A stretch of 64,000 bases of DNA. It comes from Ectobacillus sp. JY-23. GTDB taxonomy: Bacteria > Bacillota > Bacilli > Bacillales > Bacillaceae_G. Shown piece after piece: positions 16,374 to 26,080 of this stretch (the stretch's first letter is position 1; the number at the start of each line of letters is the position of its first letter). The stretch is from assembly GCF_023022965.1 (NCBI RefSeq), contig NZ_CP095462.1:310001-374000 (forward strand), read 5' to 3'. The notes under the pieces were generated by a model. The model made no database searches and had not been told where the DNA came from. It saw nothing but the letters and a program-made list of their open reading frames with translations. The position numbers and the translations under genes were made by a program.

Positions 16374-16729
16374 TTAAATTCGATGTAAAGATTACGTATG
16401 ATGCCCAAAAAACGATGGATAAAGCGCAACAGGCCTTGAATAAAGCTCAATTGGCATTAGATGAGCAAATATTAAAGGACAGCAACAACTTTATCCCAAA
16501 AGATACAGGCGCGCTTGAACAGAGCTCCTTGCGTTTTAGTCGGCCGGGAGAAGGGCATATCGAATGGAATACACCATATGCCAGACGTCTCTATTACAAC
16601 CCACAATATAACTTTTCACAGGATAAAAACCCAAATGCACAAGGGTTATGGTTTGAAGAAGCCAAAGCGCGTCACGGATCAGATTGGGAAAAGATTGCAC
16701 AACATACTGTGAATCAGAATATGGGATAG
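16370..16729 (+). CDS. Minor capsid protein 2 (neck)
   Basis: Protein of 119 residues of the Minor_capsid_2/HK97 gp10-like group. Key segments are DSNNFIPKDTGALEQSS, WNTPYARRLYYNP, NPNAQGLWFEEAKARHG and W..IAQHTV. It probably forms part of the neck between head and tail. Starts inside the previous stop (ATGA). Confidence 0.85.
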   Translation: MIKFDVKITYDAQKTMDKAQQALNKAQLALDEQILKDSNNFIPKDTGALEQSSLRFSRPGEGHIEWNTPYARRLYYNPQYNFSQDKNPNAQGLWFEEAKARHGSDWEKIAQHTVNQNMG

Positions 16730-16740
16730 GAGGTGTTTGG

Positions 16741-17139
16741 GTGGATCTACTTCAGCGGTTAATTGACAAAATCACAACAAATATAGCATTACCCGCTCCT
16801 ATACAAGTTGGAGTATTGAGTACACAGTCTCCTGCTATCTGTATCCGGCAAACACCTTCTTATCCTTCAACAAAGTATTTGGATAAGGGAAATACGTATC
16901 AGTTTGCTTTTCAAATCCTTATCAAAGATCACAATCAACAGCAGGCTGTCTTCACACTGCAAGATATCACCTTTTTCTTAGATAATCTGGGAAATGGGGC
17001 TATCGTAAGTGGGAATGGCAGCTTTTCATTTGTATCGTGTAACGTGTATACCATGCCAAATTTCGTGCAGAAAACGGAACATGATGAATATGTCTACACT
17101 GCTTTATTCCAAGCGGAAATTGAAAGGAGAGGTGTTTAA
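16741..17139 (+). CDS. Minor capsid protein 3/tail terminator
   Basis: Protein of 132 residues from the GTG at 16741, correctly spaced from ATAGGAGGTG. A longer frame from 16684 runs back into the preceding gene and is rejected. The pattern (LLQRLIDKITTNIALPAPIQVG at the N-terminus, ALFQAEIERRGV at the end) fits the tail terminator of A118/SPP1-like phages, which stops tail-tube growth and joins the neck. Confidence 0.8.
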   Translation: MDLLQRLIDKITTNIALPAPIQVGVLSTQSPAICIRQTPSYPSTKYLDKGNTYQFAFQILIKDHNQQQAVFTLQDITFFLDNLGNGAIVSGNGSFSFVSCNVYTMPNFVQKTEHDEYVYTALFQAEIERRGV

Positions 17140-17903
17140 TGCCACCACAAGGGTTGTTATTGCAGTCTACTCATTTGTTTGAATTGAATACAACACCAGG
17201 TGTAGCGCCTGGTACGTTTGCACGTCTTGCGGAAGGACTAAATAATTTCGAGCCCAACACAAATGAAGAAGTTGCGCAGGATACGTATTTAGACGGCAAA
17301 GGGTTTGCATCTTCTACAGTGACGGGAGCTCAATTAATTCTAACGTTCACTGGTCACCGTAAATTCGGGAATCCAGCGCAGGACTATATCTTTAGCAAAT
17401 TAACGAAGTTAGGTTCGGAGCGTGAAACAGATTTTCGCTGGACATTACCGGATGGAAGTAAATTCGAAGGAGCCTGCACAATTGCGAACATTGAAGGACC
17501 AAGCGGGGATGCAAACGCAAAAGGTGAAATCTCCTTTGAGATCCACTTTAATGGTGAACCGACATTTACACCGGCTGCAGCGGATGGTACACCTCCTACA
17601 GTCACAACCAACCCGATTGATGGTGCAACCGGATTTGCTGTAGGTTCTAACATTGTTTGGACATTCTCTGAAGCCATTCAAAGCAGCTTAGTAACAGATG
17701 CAAACTTCTTCGTTACCAAAGCGGATGGCACGCCTGTAGCGGGGACGCTTGCGCTTAGTGCAGGCAACACAGTAGTTACCTTTGACCCGACAGCCAACTT
17801 AACCGCAGCCACAGATTACATTGCTGTTGCGACGAGGAATGTTAAGGATGTTGCGGGTAATGCACTCGCGGCCAACAGCATTACCAACTTTAGAACTGTA
17901 TAA
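17139..17903 (+). CDS. Major tail protein with C-terminal Ig-like domain
   Basis: Tail-tube protein of 254 residues. Residues 1-145 are the tube domain (QSTHLFELNTTPGVAPGTFA, ISFEIHFNGEPTF). Residues about 150-254 are a bacterial Ig-like domain of the SbsA/Big_5 type: GTPPTVTTNPIDGATG, IVWTFSEAI, TVVTFDPTANL, TDYIAVATRNVKDVAGN. Such domains decorate the outside of the tail and may bind cell-surface sugars weakly. A strong terminator follows, separating the tube gene from the tape-measure operon, as expected for a protein needed in many copies. Confidence 0.9.
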   Translation: MPPQGLLLQSTHLFELNTTPGVAPGTFARLAEGLNNFEPNTNEEVAQDTYLDGKGFASSTVTGAQLILTFTGHRKFGNPAQDYIFSKLTKLGSERETDFRWTLPDGSKFEGACTIANIEGPSGDANAKGEISFEIHFNGEPTFTPAAADGTPPTVTTNPIDGATGFAVGSNIVWTFSEAIQSSLVTDANFFVTKADGTPVAGTLALSAGNTVVTFDPTANLTAATDYIAVATRNVKDVAGNALAANSITNFRTV

Positions 17904-17908
17904 GAAGC

Positions 17909-17938
17909 AGGAAGTGTCTGAAAGGATACTTCCTTTTT
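17909..17938 (+). terminator. Terminator after the major tail gene
   Basis: A 10-bp stem (AGGAAGTGTC with GATACTTCCT, one G-T pair), loop TGAAAG, then TTTTT. Confidence 0.9.
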
Positions 17939-17959
17939 AATTGAGAAAGGGTGGAGAAC

Positions 17960-18349
17960 ATGCGTAAATTTGAATTTGCTAAGGCTTATGAAGAGGTAGA
18001 GATTGCAGGTAAAACGTATCGAATTGATTTTTCTGATGACAAAGTCGAACAGTATCAAAAGGGGTTTAAAGAGTTTTATGCAGAAGCACAAAAGTTAGAA
18101 ACTTTAGATTTGGAACATCTGACAGATGAAGAACAAAAACATGTGATAGACAATCAAAAAGATTTGGTAAAACGTTTTGCCAATCAATTATTAGGTGAAG
18201 ACGCATTTGAAGAACTGTATGAAAAAGCAGGACGGTCTATGCTCAATATGTTTGATTTGTTAGCCTATATCGCTGATATCATGAAAGAAAAAACAGAGCA
18301 ATCCCGCATTGAGAAAAAGAGCAAGTATGTGAAGAAGGGAAGGGCATGA
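17960..18349 (+). CDS. Tail assembly chaperone
   Basis: Protein of 129 residues from the ATG at 17960 behind AAAGGGTGG. Acidic and helical (RKFEFAKAYEEVEIAGKTYRI, DFSDDKVEQYQKGFKEFY). It lies between tail tube and tape measure, where the tail assembly chaperone pair is encoded. It ends KYVKKGRA and overlaps the Gp15-like gene by four bases (ATGA). I saw no obvious slippery sequence at the junction, so the pair probably uses coupling rather than frameshifting. Confidence 0.82.
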   Translation: MRKFEFAKAYEEVEIAGKTYRIDFSDDKVEQYQKGFKEFYAEAQKLETLDLEHLTDEEQKHVIDNQKDLVKRFANQLLGEDAFEELYEKAGRSMLNMFDLLAYIADIMKEKTEQSRIEKKSKYVKKGRA

Positions 18350-18966
18350 GCTCTTTTCTTCTTACATCTGATTTTGATGATTCTTTTTTATACAAAGGGC
18401 AAGTACTGCATGTAGATTTATCATTCGATAATGTATTACGTGTATTTGAACTATTCAAAGATCCTGTGTTCTCTGATGGGGAAAAGATTGAGATTGCATT
18501 AGAAATGTTACTTATAGAATATTCGAGTATACAACATCTTTCTACAAAGGATTTGTACACTCTTTTTTTATATATTTTTAAAGAATTTCTGGATATGGAT
18601 TTGACTCAGCAAGAAGAAGCGGACAGCCAAAAAGTATATGATTTTGAACAAGACGCAGGCATTATTTATGCGTCCTTTTTACGTGCATATCAAATGGATT
18701 TGTTTGAGCAACATGGGAAATTGCATTGGCGAAAATTCCTGCAACTCCTTACGCATTTAGATGAAAAGTCCAAATTTAAAGAGGTAATTAGTTATCGTCA
18801 AATGAAGGTGCCAGCACCAGATAAGCATAACCAGGAATACCGCGATCATGTCATGCGCATGAAGCGTATGTATCGTCTGGAACAAGAGATAAATGAACAG
18901 CAAGCCTTAGAACAATTGGACAAAAAATTTGATAACGTGGCAGCATTCTTGAAAACAAGGGGGTGA
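18346..18966 (+). CDS. Gp15-family tail assembly protein
   Basis: Protein of 206 residues with the Bacteriophage Gp15 pattern: YKGQVLHVDLSFDNVLRVFELFKD near the N-terminus, YDFEQDAGIIYASFLRAYQMDL in the middle, LHWRKFLQLL and SYRQMKVPA in the second half. It probably acts with the upstream chaperone in folding the tape measure. Tight coupling on both sides. Confidence 0.87.
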   Translation: MSSFLLTSDFDDSFLYKGQVLHVDLSFDNVLRVFELFKDPVFSDGEKIEIALEMLLIEYSSIQHLSTKDLYTLFLYIFKEFLDMDLTQQEEADSQKVYDFEQDAGIIYASFLRAYQMDLFEQHGKLHWRKFLQLLTHLDEKSKFKEVISYRQMKVPAPDKHNQEYRDHVMRMKRMYRLEQEINEQQALEQLDKKFDNVAAFLKTRG

Positions 18967-18970
18967 AACG

Positions 18971-20941
18971 ATGTCAGATGGCAGAGTCATTATTGATTCC
19001 AAAATAGATGGGACTGGTGCTGAACAAGGCTTACAACAAATTCAAACGAAATTGAATGAAGTGAAACAGAAGTTCCAAGAAGCAGAAAAAGCACTATTGC
19101 CATTTAAAACACAACTTTTACAAACGGAAGTGAAGATGCTGGAATTAGCGCAATCCATGGACACATTCCAAGGAACCAATGCACAGTTTATGGACCAGGT
19201 AAAACAGCTTGGGGCCGAGTATAAAAAAGCGTCTGATGCGATGATTGCCAATAATAATTTAGCGAAAGCCTCTATGATTCAGACAGCTGGACAAATGATG
19301 AACATGAGCACGCAAGCTCAAAAGATTTCCGAAAATTATGATCGGATGGGCAACCCGATTTACAAGGTGAATCAAGCGGGTTTAGCAGTCGCAAACACCT
19401 TAAATAAAATTGCATTAAACGGTAATGCTTCTGTATTAGCCTTACGATTGTTAGGTCCTACCGCTAATATGAAGCAACTTCGTGATATGCAAGGAATGAT
19501 TAATCAAGGTCTTGTGCGTTTTCAAATGGTTGCATTAGCAGCTTTAGCAACAAGTGTTTTAGTATATGGCGGGTTGCACAAAGCAGCAATGGACTCTGTT
19601 AAAGGTTATAAAGAAGCATTTGAAGAGATGAAAGCTACAGTACGCGAAGCATTCCAGCCTATGGTTGATGTGTTTGGGATGGTGATGATGAAAGTATATG
19701 AATTCATTACTGTCGTGGCAAATTTAGTCATTAAATTCAATGAAGCACATCCAGTACTGGCAAAAATCATCCAAGCAATTATGATGCTTGTTCCTGTACT
19801 TACACTGTTGTTATCACCGCTAGCCATTGGAATTGGATTAGTTGCAGGGTTTCAAGCTGCATGGGGCTTTCTGTGGACAATAATTGGAGCACTTACGACA
19901 GGGTTAGCTTCTATAAGTGCTACAATATGGATTTTAGCAGCAACCATCGTCGTAGCAGTTGCAGCGATCATGTATCTATGGAACACCAGTGAAGGGTTCC
20001 GTAATGCAGTTATTACCGCTTGGGAGGTTATTAAAGCTGCGGCGATGGCCACATGGAATTTCATCTTAAATAACGTACTTCTGCCTGTTTGGAATGCCAT
20101 TGTAAGTTTTGGGAAGCAATTATTCGGGAAACTAAAAGAGTTTTGGGATCAAAACGGCAAGCAAATTAAGCAAATTGCACAAACGATTTGGGCATTCGTG
20201 GTATCTTACGTCATTACTCATATCCAACGAATGGTCGCAACCGCTAAATTTATTTTTGAAGTATTAAAAAGCGTGGTACAAGCAGTCTGGGGAAATATCA
20301 AAGGTATCATTCAAGCTGCCATTGGCATCATATTAGGCATCATTGGTTTATTCGCTAATTTATTAACGGGGAATTGGCGTGGAGCTTGGGAAAACGTAAA
20401 AAGCATTTTGCAGAATGCTTGGGACTTGATGAAAAATGTAGCCACTATGGGAGTGAATGCATTCCTTGGGATAGTTCGTGGCTTAGGGAACGCGCTTGGC
20501 GGTGTATTTTCAAGTATTGGTAACAGCTTCTATAATGCAGGCCGCGGCTTCATTGACATGATGATTCAAGGCATTGAAGGCATGATTGGAAAAGTCACCT
20601 CCACGATTTCCAAAGTAGCGGGGAAGATTCGTAACTTCTTACCGTTTTCTCCTGCCAAGGTCGGTCCACTTTCTGACTTAGATAAACTGGATTTCGGCGG
20701 CCCAATTTCCGATAGCATTACAAAAGGTCTTCCTTTAGTACAAGGACTATTAGGGGATATGCTCGCATTACCAGCTATCAGTCCAGCCGGACCACAAACA
20801 AGCACCATACAAAAAAATTTAACTCGTAATATATTTGAAATTGGTCAACTTGTTGTACGAGAAGAAGCGGATATAGACCGTATTGCACAAAAGTTACATG
20901 TGCTGCAGCAAAGATCACAGAGAACAGGAGGGCGCGGTTAA
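18971..20941 (+). CDS. Tape measure protein
   Basis: Protein of 656 residues that sets tail length and is ejected with the DNA. The N-terminal 110 residues are coiled coil (GAEQGLQQIQTKLNEVKQKFQEAEK). Several hydrophobic helices lie between about residues 175 and 325 (IMMLVPVLTLLLSPLAIGIGLVAGF) and around 440-475, followed by GLGNALGGVFSSIG repeats and a conserved NFLPFSPAKVGPLSDLDKLDF segment near residue 560. No peptidase or lysozyme domain is visible. By the usual rule of about 1.5 angstroms per residue, the tail would be near 100 nm. Confidence 0.92.
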   Translation: MSDGRVIIDSKIDGTGAEQGLQQIQTKLNEVKQKFQEAEKALLPFKTQLLQTEVKMLELAQSMDTFQGTNAQFMDQVKQLGAEYKKASDAMIANNNLAKASMIQTAGQMMNMSTQAQKISENYDRMGNPIYKVNQAGLAVANTLNKIALNGNASVLALRLLGPTANMKQLRDMQGMINQGLVRFQMVALAALATSVLVYGGLHKAAMDSVKGYKEAFEEMKATVREAFQPMVDVFGMVMMKVYEFITVVANLVIKFNEAHPVLAKIIQAIMMLVPVLTLLLSPLAIGIGLVAGFQAAWGFLWTIIGALTTGLASISATIWILAATIVVAVAAIMYLWNTSEGFRNAVITAWEVIKAAAMATWNFILNNVLLPVWNAIVSFGKQLFGKLKEFWDQNGKQIKQIAQTIWAFVVSYVITHIQRMVATAKFIFEVLKSVVQAVWGNIKGIIQAAIGIILGIIGLFANLLTGNWRGAWENVKSILQNAWDLMKNVATMGVNAFLGIVRGLGNALGGVFSSIGNSFYNAGRGFIDMMIQGIEGMIGKVTSTISKVAGKIRNFLPFSPAKVGPLSDLDKLDFGGPISDSITKGLPLVQGLLGDMLALPAISPAGPQTSTIQKNLTRNIFEIGQLVVREEADIDRIAQKLHVLQQRSQRTGGRG

Positions 20942-21672
20942 TGTTTACATTCAATGGCATACATGCGAGTACGTATGGAATTAAGGTGATAAGCGTCTCA
21001 CGCCCTCCTTTACCTGCAATTAAAAATACCTTTGTAGAACCGCCTGGAAGAAACGGTGCATACTTTGCAAAGTCTGCATTAAGTAAACGTGAAATTGCAG
21101 TCAAAATAAAAATAAAAGCTATATCACAAGCAGCTCTTCGTACAAATGCTCGAAACATCGCTAAGTGGCTACACAACAATAGATTAGAAGCTCCACTGAT
21201 ATTTGATGATGAGCCAGACAAAGTCTATATCGCTATTACAGACGGTACAGACTGGGAAGAGATATTTCGCTTTGGTGATGGTACAATCCGGTTTGTTTGT
21301 GCAGATCCTTGTGCAGAAAGTAGTGCAGCTACTAACATCACGTTAACGAGTAATGGAAATAAAATTATAAACGTTACGGGAACTTCTGATGTCTCGCCGG
21401 TTATTACAATTACTTTTACCGGCGCCACTACCAATTTGAGTATTAAGCATGTAGAAAAAAATGAAGTTATTAAGCTAGTTAAGGCATTTGTAAGCTCAGA
21501 TACATTAATAATTGATTGTAGAAAGGGATTTATTACATTAAACGGTACAAACATTATGCCTGCATTAGATTTAAGTAGTGATTTTTGGTCATTGTATCCT
21601 GGAACAAACACAATCAACTGTACTACATTTTTAGGTACAATGACGTTGACATACAAGGATAAATGGCTGTAG
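20941..21672 (+). CDS. Distal tail protein (Dit)
   Basis: Protein of 243 residues that forms the hub ring at the tail tip. The N-terminus (MFTFNGIHASTYGIKVISVSR, then IKNTFVEPPGRNGAYF) is the Sipho_tail/Dit pattern. The C-terminal galectin-like part (SAATNITLTSNGNKIINVTGTSDVSPVI) is also standard. It starts at the last base of the tape measure gene. Confidence 0.9.
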   Translation: MFTFNGIHASTYGIKVISVSRPPLPAIKNTFVEPPGRNGAYFAKSALSKREIAVKIKIKAISQAALRTNARNIAKWLHNNRLEAPLIFDDEPDKVYIAITDGTDWEEIFRFGDGTIRFVCADPCAESSAATNITLTSNGNKIINVTGTSDVSPVITITFTGATTNLSIKHVEKNEVIKLVKAFVSSDTLIIDCRKGFITLNGTNIMPALDLSSDFWSLYPGTNTINCTTFLGTMTLTYKDKWL

Positions 21673-21684
21673 GAGGGCAAAAGC

Positions 21685-24600
21685 GTGAACCAGCTATTTT
21701 TATTTGACGGTTTAACTGAAAAGCTTGTTGCTGTTAGCAGTAATGATGGGAACATGATGCCTTTTTATGATGATAAACATGTGGAGCAGCTGAATCGTGA
21801 CTTCACGTTCACATTTTCTGTGCCTGCTACTCATGCTGATGCCATCTATGTAAAACGAGGTAACATTGCAGGATTTCTTGATTTGGATGGTAACTTGCAA
21901 GCTTTTACGATTTACAATACGGAAGAGTTTCATGATGGAGACACTTTTACCAAAACAGCTTCATGTGAGCATGTAAGCTATGAATTGCTTGACGATATCG
22001 TTGAGGATAAACGAACAGTGAATGGTACAGCATTACAGGCTGTAACGGATGCACTTTCGAAGAGTCGATGGCAAATTGGTACAGTGGACAGTTTAGGTAC
22101 AAACAATGTGAATTTTTACTACAACAACGCTTTAAATAACCTGCGTGAGATTGTCCGTGTGTATGGTGGAGAGCTGCGCTTCAGATTGACATACACGGCT
22201 GGATCCATTACAGGGCGATACGTAGATTTACTGACTAGACGCGGAGTTGATACAGGGAAACGTTTTGAATATACGAAAGACCTGACAAGTGTTAAACGTA
22301 CAGAAGATTTTGCAGATGTTAAAACCGCTTTATATGGGCGGGGTAAATCTAGCACAATTGAGGCTACAGGCGGCTATACGCGTAAAGCCACGTTTAGAGA
22401 CGTTGTTTGGACTACCGTTGGTAATCCTGCTAACAAACCCGCAGGACAAGAATGGGTAGGAGATACCAATGCTCTTGCTCTTTACGGCAGGGCGAATGGC
22501 ACGCGCCACCGTTACGGTGTTGTAGAGTTTAACGATATTGAAGATCCTAACGTATTACTACAGGCTACGTGGGATTTTTTACAAACTGTAAACAAGCCAA
22601 GGTTAACGTACGAAGTGCAGGCAGTTGATCTTGAGCGTGTGGCAGGGTTAAGTCACGAAAAGTCGCGGTTAGGCGATAACGTTTTTGTTATTGATAAGGA
22701 TTTTACGCCTGAATTACGAGTACAAGCACGCGTGATAGAGGTACGCCGTAGCCTAACAGACCCAGCAGCTACAGAGTTTGTTTTAGGTAACTTTATCCCT
22801 ATGTTGACGGATATTACTAGTCGTATTGAAGGGATTGAACAGACGATTAACGATAGGGGTGGTGTTTGGGACGGTGTTGTTAACCCAATTGATGACGGTG
22901 ACGTAGCGCCTGTAACGGCTACTACACCAACTAACTTTACGGCTAACGGCTTGTTTGAGCTTATTGCGCTTAAATGGGATTTTGATAGCCGTTTAGGACT
23001 TGCAGGTTATGAAGTTTACGGCTCCCAAGTTAACAACTTTACACCGCAAGCTAGCAACTTAATTTGGAAGGGTAAGGCGGGCGGTATTACGCACAAAGCA
23101 AACCCTAACGAAACATGGTACTTTAGATTACGTAGTTTTAACACAGCAGGGCAGTACAGCGCTTATACGGCGCAAGTTACCGCTAGTACAACTAAAATTA
23201 ACGGTACGTACATTGCAGACGCTACCATCGGTAATGCACAAATAGGTAACGTTAGTGCCGATAAACTAACCGCAGGTACTATTGATGCTGTAGAAATTGA
23301 TATTGTTAACATTAACGCAGATAACATTAATACGGGTTTGTTAAGCGCAGACCGTGTGCGCATTGGTGCGGGGACTACGTTTGAGAATGGTTACAACCCT
23401 GTAGAAATGGTAATTGGTAGTGCAAATATGTTAAAGGGGTGGGACTTTAGCCGTTTTAACGTAAACGATTGGCAGGTGTGGAATGCTAACACACAAGCGC
23501 CTACGGTGTTAAATATTACATTAAATAGCGGTGAGGTATTACCGTTTTTAAAAGTAGCTTCTAACGCAGGATTAGCCAAAGATAGTACGTTTGGGCTTGG
23601 TACTAAAAGTAGTGCGACAGGGCTTAAATTTACTGTGATTGGTGGCGAAAAGTACACGTTATCCTTTTTGGTAGCGAGACATCCTAATGCTACTGACGAT
23701 CTAAATTATACGTACCTTATTAACGATGGAGGCACTAACCAACGCATACCGACAACAAGCGTAAACATACAAAGGGTGTACGGCGGTATTACCAGCCCTC
23801 ATATTTTACCTGTATACCGTTATGAACTTACTTTTACCGCCACAGAGACATGCCCGACAGTACGTTTGTTAATTGGTGCACGTACAAGTAGCGATTTTAC
23901 AGGTACTAACGCCTTCGGGGTATTTTACGTCGCAAAAATAAAGTTAGAACAAGGTACAAAGGCTACAGCGTGGACACCTAATAATGAAGAGATTGTAGGG
24001 GAATTAACGGACACAAGCGGTAAAATTAACGCCGTAGTTACAAGTGAAAATAGCGCTACAGTTATTGATGGTAATAAAGTAGCTACAGGCTCTATTGACG
24101 CTAACAAACTAAAGGTTACAGCGTTTAATTTAATTAATAACCCTACTATGACCGAAACGGTTACTGATTGGGTTGCGAGTGCAGGTACCATTACGTTAGC
24201 GGATAACCCATTAACTACGGCAGGCGGTGGCGTTTCATCTGCTGTAAAAGTAGCAAAGTTGAGCAGCACAGGCAACGGAGCTTTTAACTCAAATTTGTTT
24301 TTAGTAGATCCTAACAAAGCGTATAAGTTTAAAGTGGCACTCTACAAACCTACAGGACAGGGCGGCCGTAGTTATTTTGGTATTGTGGCATATGATAAAG
24401 ACCTTGTACAGCTTACATGTGACTACTTTAACGTAAGTACCCGTACATTAAGTGGTAGCGCGAGTTTCCCGTACTTTTGGTTTAGTAACACGGGGAATAC
24501 CGACCAAACTAACGGTGTATGGCGTTATATGGAAGGGTATGCATTAGGACCTGATGCGAACGTAGACAACTATCCTAACGGTAAAAACGTAGATAGACAT

Positions 24601-26070
24601 GTGAAGCTACCACCTAACACGCGCTATATTTTAGTACGTGTTCTTAACTATGCCAACACGGTAAACAGCGACCTTTACATGTATTCTCCTTCTGTAACGG
24701 TAGCGGATAGCGGTAAGATATCATTCGACCAAGCAGAAGGCGGGAAACTAAAACTCGGGCAAGCATATGGTAACGGTGAGTTGGAAGTGTACGCAGATAC
24801 AGATGGTGACGGGCAACAGGAGCTTGTAGGACAAGTAAACGAAAAAGGGATATCTGGACCTACCATCACCAGCAATGACTTTAGAGGTAACGTCGTTAAC
24901 GTGTACCAAGGCGGTCACACTGCGATATATGTTGACGGCACAAATGGTAATGACGCTAATGATGGTAGTACAATGGCGCTTGCTAAAAAGAACTTATTTA
25001 ACGTGATCAACGGCTTACCTAAAAACCTAAACGGGCGTAATATTACGATTTGGATTAGTAACATTAAACTATACGGTGGTATGCACATAAACGGTTTTCA
25101 AAATGGGCAGTTACTGATTGCGGGATATAATGCACAAAAAAGTACAATTGTAGGATACACACGTATAAGTGGCAGCACTACTCGTGTACTGTTTCAGGAT
25201 ATTATATTTGAGGGCGATAACACTACGGTAGGTAAAGCGCTTGTTGACGTGTTTTTATGTACAAATGTAGAGTTGTACGCATGTAAATTATACGGATTTA
25301 ACAAGGCGCAACACGGTATTTATTACGACCGCGCAAGTGGCGTAGTTGGTGAAACGCATGTATATGGCGTTGCTGATCGTGGAATATACGTTACCTATGG
25401 TCGTGTTGATGTGTATAACAACTACGGTAATGCACCTGTAGCTTTTTTAGCAGACACAGGTGGGCATATATCCGGATTTGGCACACGTTGGGGCGGTACC
25501 TTAAGTCGTACAAATAGCGGTATGCTAGGTTATCATTCCTACACTGATAACACTTGGAAGCAGGACGTTTGGACAGTGAACTTAGGGGAGGCTACACCTG
25601 CAGTGCCGCCTGAGCAGACAACGGTATGGAATAGTACCTTTGGCGGGAACTACAGTTCCCAGGGATTCTTTACCGCAAATGAGGTCAAACAAGGCGATTA
25701 CGGCTATGGAAACCGTAAAGGTCTATGGGTATTTGGCAATATTCGCGGTACATTGGCCGGTAAAACCATTGTTAGTGCTAAACTTACCATTACACGCGAT
25801 AGCCGTGGTGGTGCAAGTGGTGGACGTACTGCACACATTGTGTGCCACGCACAAACAGCAAACCCTAACGGTGACTTTGCGGTAACAGGCGAAGTTGCAA
25901 GTGGTGTTTTAGGTTGGGGGCAAACGTTGGTGATTGACGTTACAAGCGCTACACAAACACAAATTGCAAACGGTACGCAGCAAGGGTTTGGCGTTTATAT
26001 CCCTAGCGGTGGTAGCACTGATTATATGAGTTTATCTACTAGCGCTAGTTTACAAGTCACATATAGATAA
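21685..26070 (+). CDS. Tail-tip/receptor-binding protein with FN3 and beta-helix
   Basis: Large protein of 1,461 residues, GTG start behind AGGAGGGC. Residues 1-390 are the Tal/prophage endopeptidase-tail domain that caps the tube. Residues about 410-505 form a fibronectin type III domain (IALKWDFDSRLGLAGYEVYGS). Then comes a short repetitive linker (ADATIGNAQIGNVSADKL), two carbohydrate-binding-like jelly-roll regions (about 575-775 and 815-1045), and a pectin-lyase-like right-handed helix (about 1080-1310, AIYVDGTNGNDANDGS, ITIWISNIKLYGG). The C-terminal 140 residues are a separate Gly-rich beta domain. It should recognise and perhaps degrade a cell-wall polymer. Codon choice changes after about 22.5 kb, suggesting exchange of the receptor part. 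Confidence 0.9.
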   Translation: MNQLFLFDGLTEKLVAVSSNDGNMMPFYDDKHVEQLNRDFTFTFSVPATHADAIYVKRGNIAGFLDLDGNLQAFTIYNTEEFHDGDTFTKTASCEHVSYELLDDIVEDKRTVNGTALQAVTDALSKSRWQIGTVDSLGTNNVNFYYNNALNNLREIVRVYGGELRFRLTYTAGSITGRYVDLLTRRGVDTGKRFEYTKDLTSVKRTEDFADVKTALYGRGKSSTIEATGGYTRKATFRDVVWTTVGNPANKPAGQEWVGDTNALALYGRANGTRHRYGVVEFNDIEDPNVLLQATWDFLQTVNKPRLTYEVQAVDLERVAGLSHEKSRLGDNVFVIDKDFTPELRVQARVIEVRRSLTDPAATEFVLGNFIPMLTDITSRIEGIEQTINDRGGVWDGVVNPIDDGDVAPVTATTPTNFTANGLFELIALKWDFDSRLGLAGYEVYGSQVNNFTPQASNLIWKGKAGGITHKANPNETWYFRLRSFNTAGQYSAYTAQVTASTTKINGTYIADATIGNAQIGNVSADKLTAGTIDAVEIDIVNINADNINTGLLSADRVRIGAGTTFENGYNPVEMVIGSANMLKGWDFSRFNVNDWQVWNANTQAPTVLNITLNSGEVLPFLKVASNAGLAKDSTFGLGTKSSATGLKFTVIGGEKYTLSFLVARHPNATDDLNYTYLINDGGTNQRIPTTSVNIQRVYGGITSPHILPVYRYELTFTATETCPTVRLLIGARTSSDFTGTNAFGVFYVAKIKLEQGTKATAWTPNNEEIVGELTDTSGKINAVVTSENSATVIDGNKVATGSIDANKLKVTAFNLINNPTMTETVTDWVASAGTITLADNPLTTAGGGVSSAVKVAKLSSTGNGAFNSNLFLVDPNKAYKFKVALYKPTGQGGRSYFGIVAYDKDLVQLTCDYFNVSTRTLSGSASFPYFWFSNTGNTDQTNGVWRYMEGYALGPDANVDNYPNGKNVDRHVKLPPNTRYILVRVLNYANTVNSDLYMYSPSVTVADSGKISFDQAEGGKLKLGQAYGNGELEVYADTDGDGQQELVGQVNEKGISGPTITSNDFRGNVVNVYQGGHTAIYVDGTNGNDANDGSTMALAKKNLFNVINGLPKNLNGRNITIWISNIKLYGGMHINGFQNGQLLIAGYNAQKSTIVGYTRISGSTTRVLFQDIIFEGDNTTVGKALVDVFLCTNVELYACKLYGFNKAQHGIYYDRASGVVGETHVYGVADRGIYVTYGRVDVYNNYGNAPVAFLADTGGHISGFGTRWGGTLSRTNSGMLGYHSYTDNTWKQDVWTVNLGEATPAVPPEQTTVWNSTFGGNYSSQGFFTANEVKQGDYGYGNRKGLWVFGNIRGTLAGKTIVSAKLTITRDSRGGASGGRTAHIVCHAQTANPNGDFAVTGEVASGVLGWGQTLVIDVTSATQTQIANGTQQGFGVYIPSGGSTDYMSLSTSASLQVTYR

Positions 26071-26080
26071 GGGGGATAAC

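Noticed and set aside
18320-18360. Programmed frameshift between the two tail chaperone genes
   Set aside because: The genes are joined by a simple ATGA overlap and I could not find a convincing slippery heptamer.
21225-21755. A 176-codon minus-strand frame across Dit and tail-tip genes
   Set aside because: Crosses the junction of two coupled plus-strand genes that are clearly real; no promoter or ribosome site.
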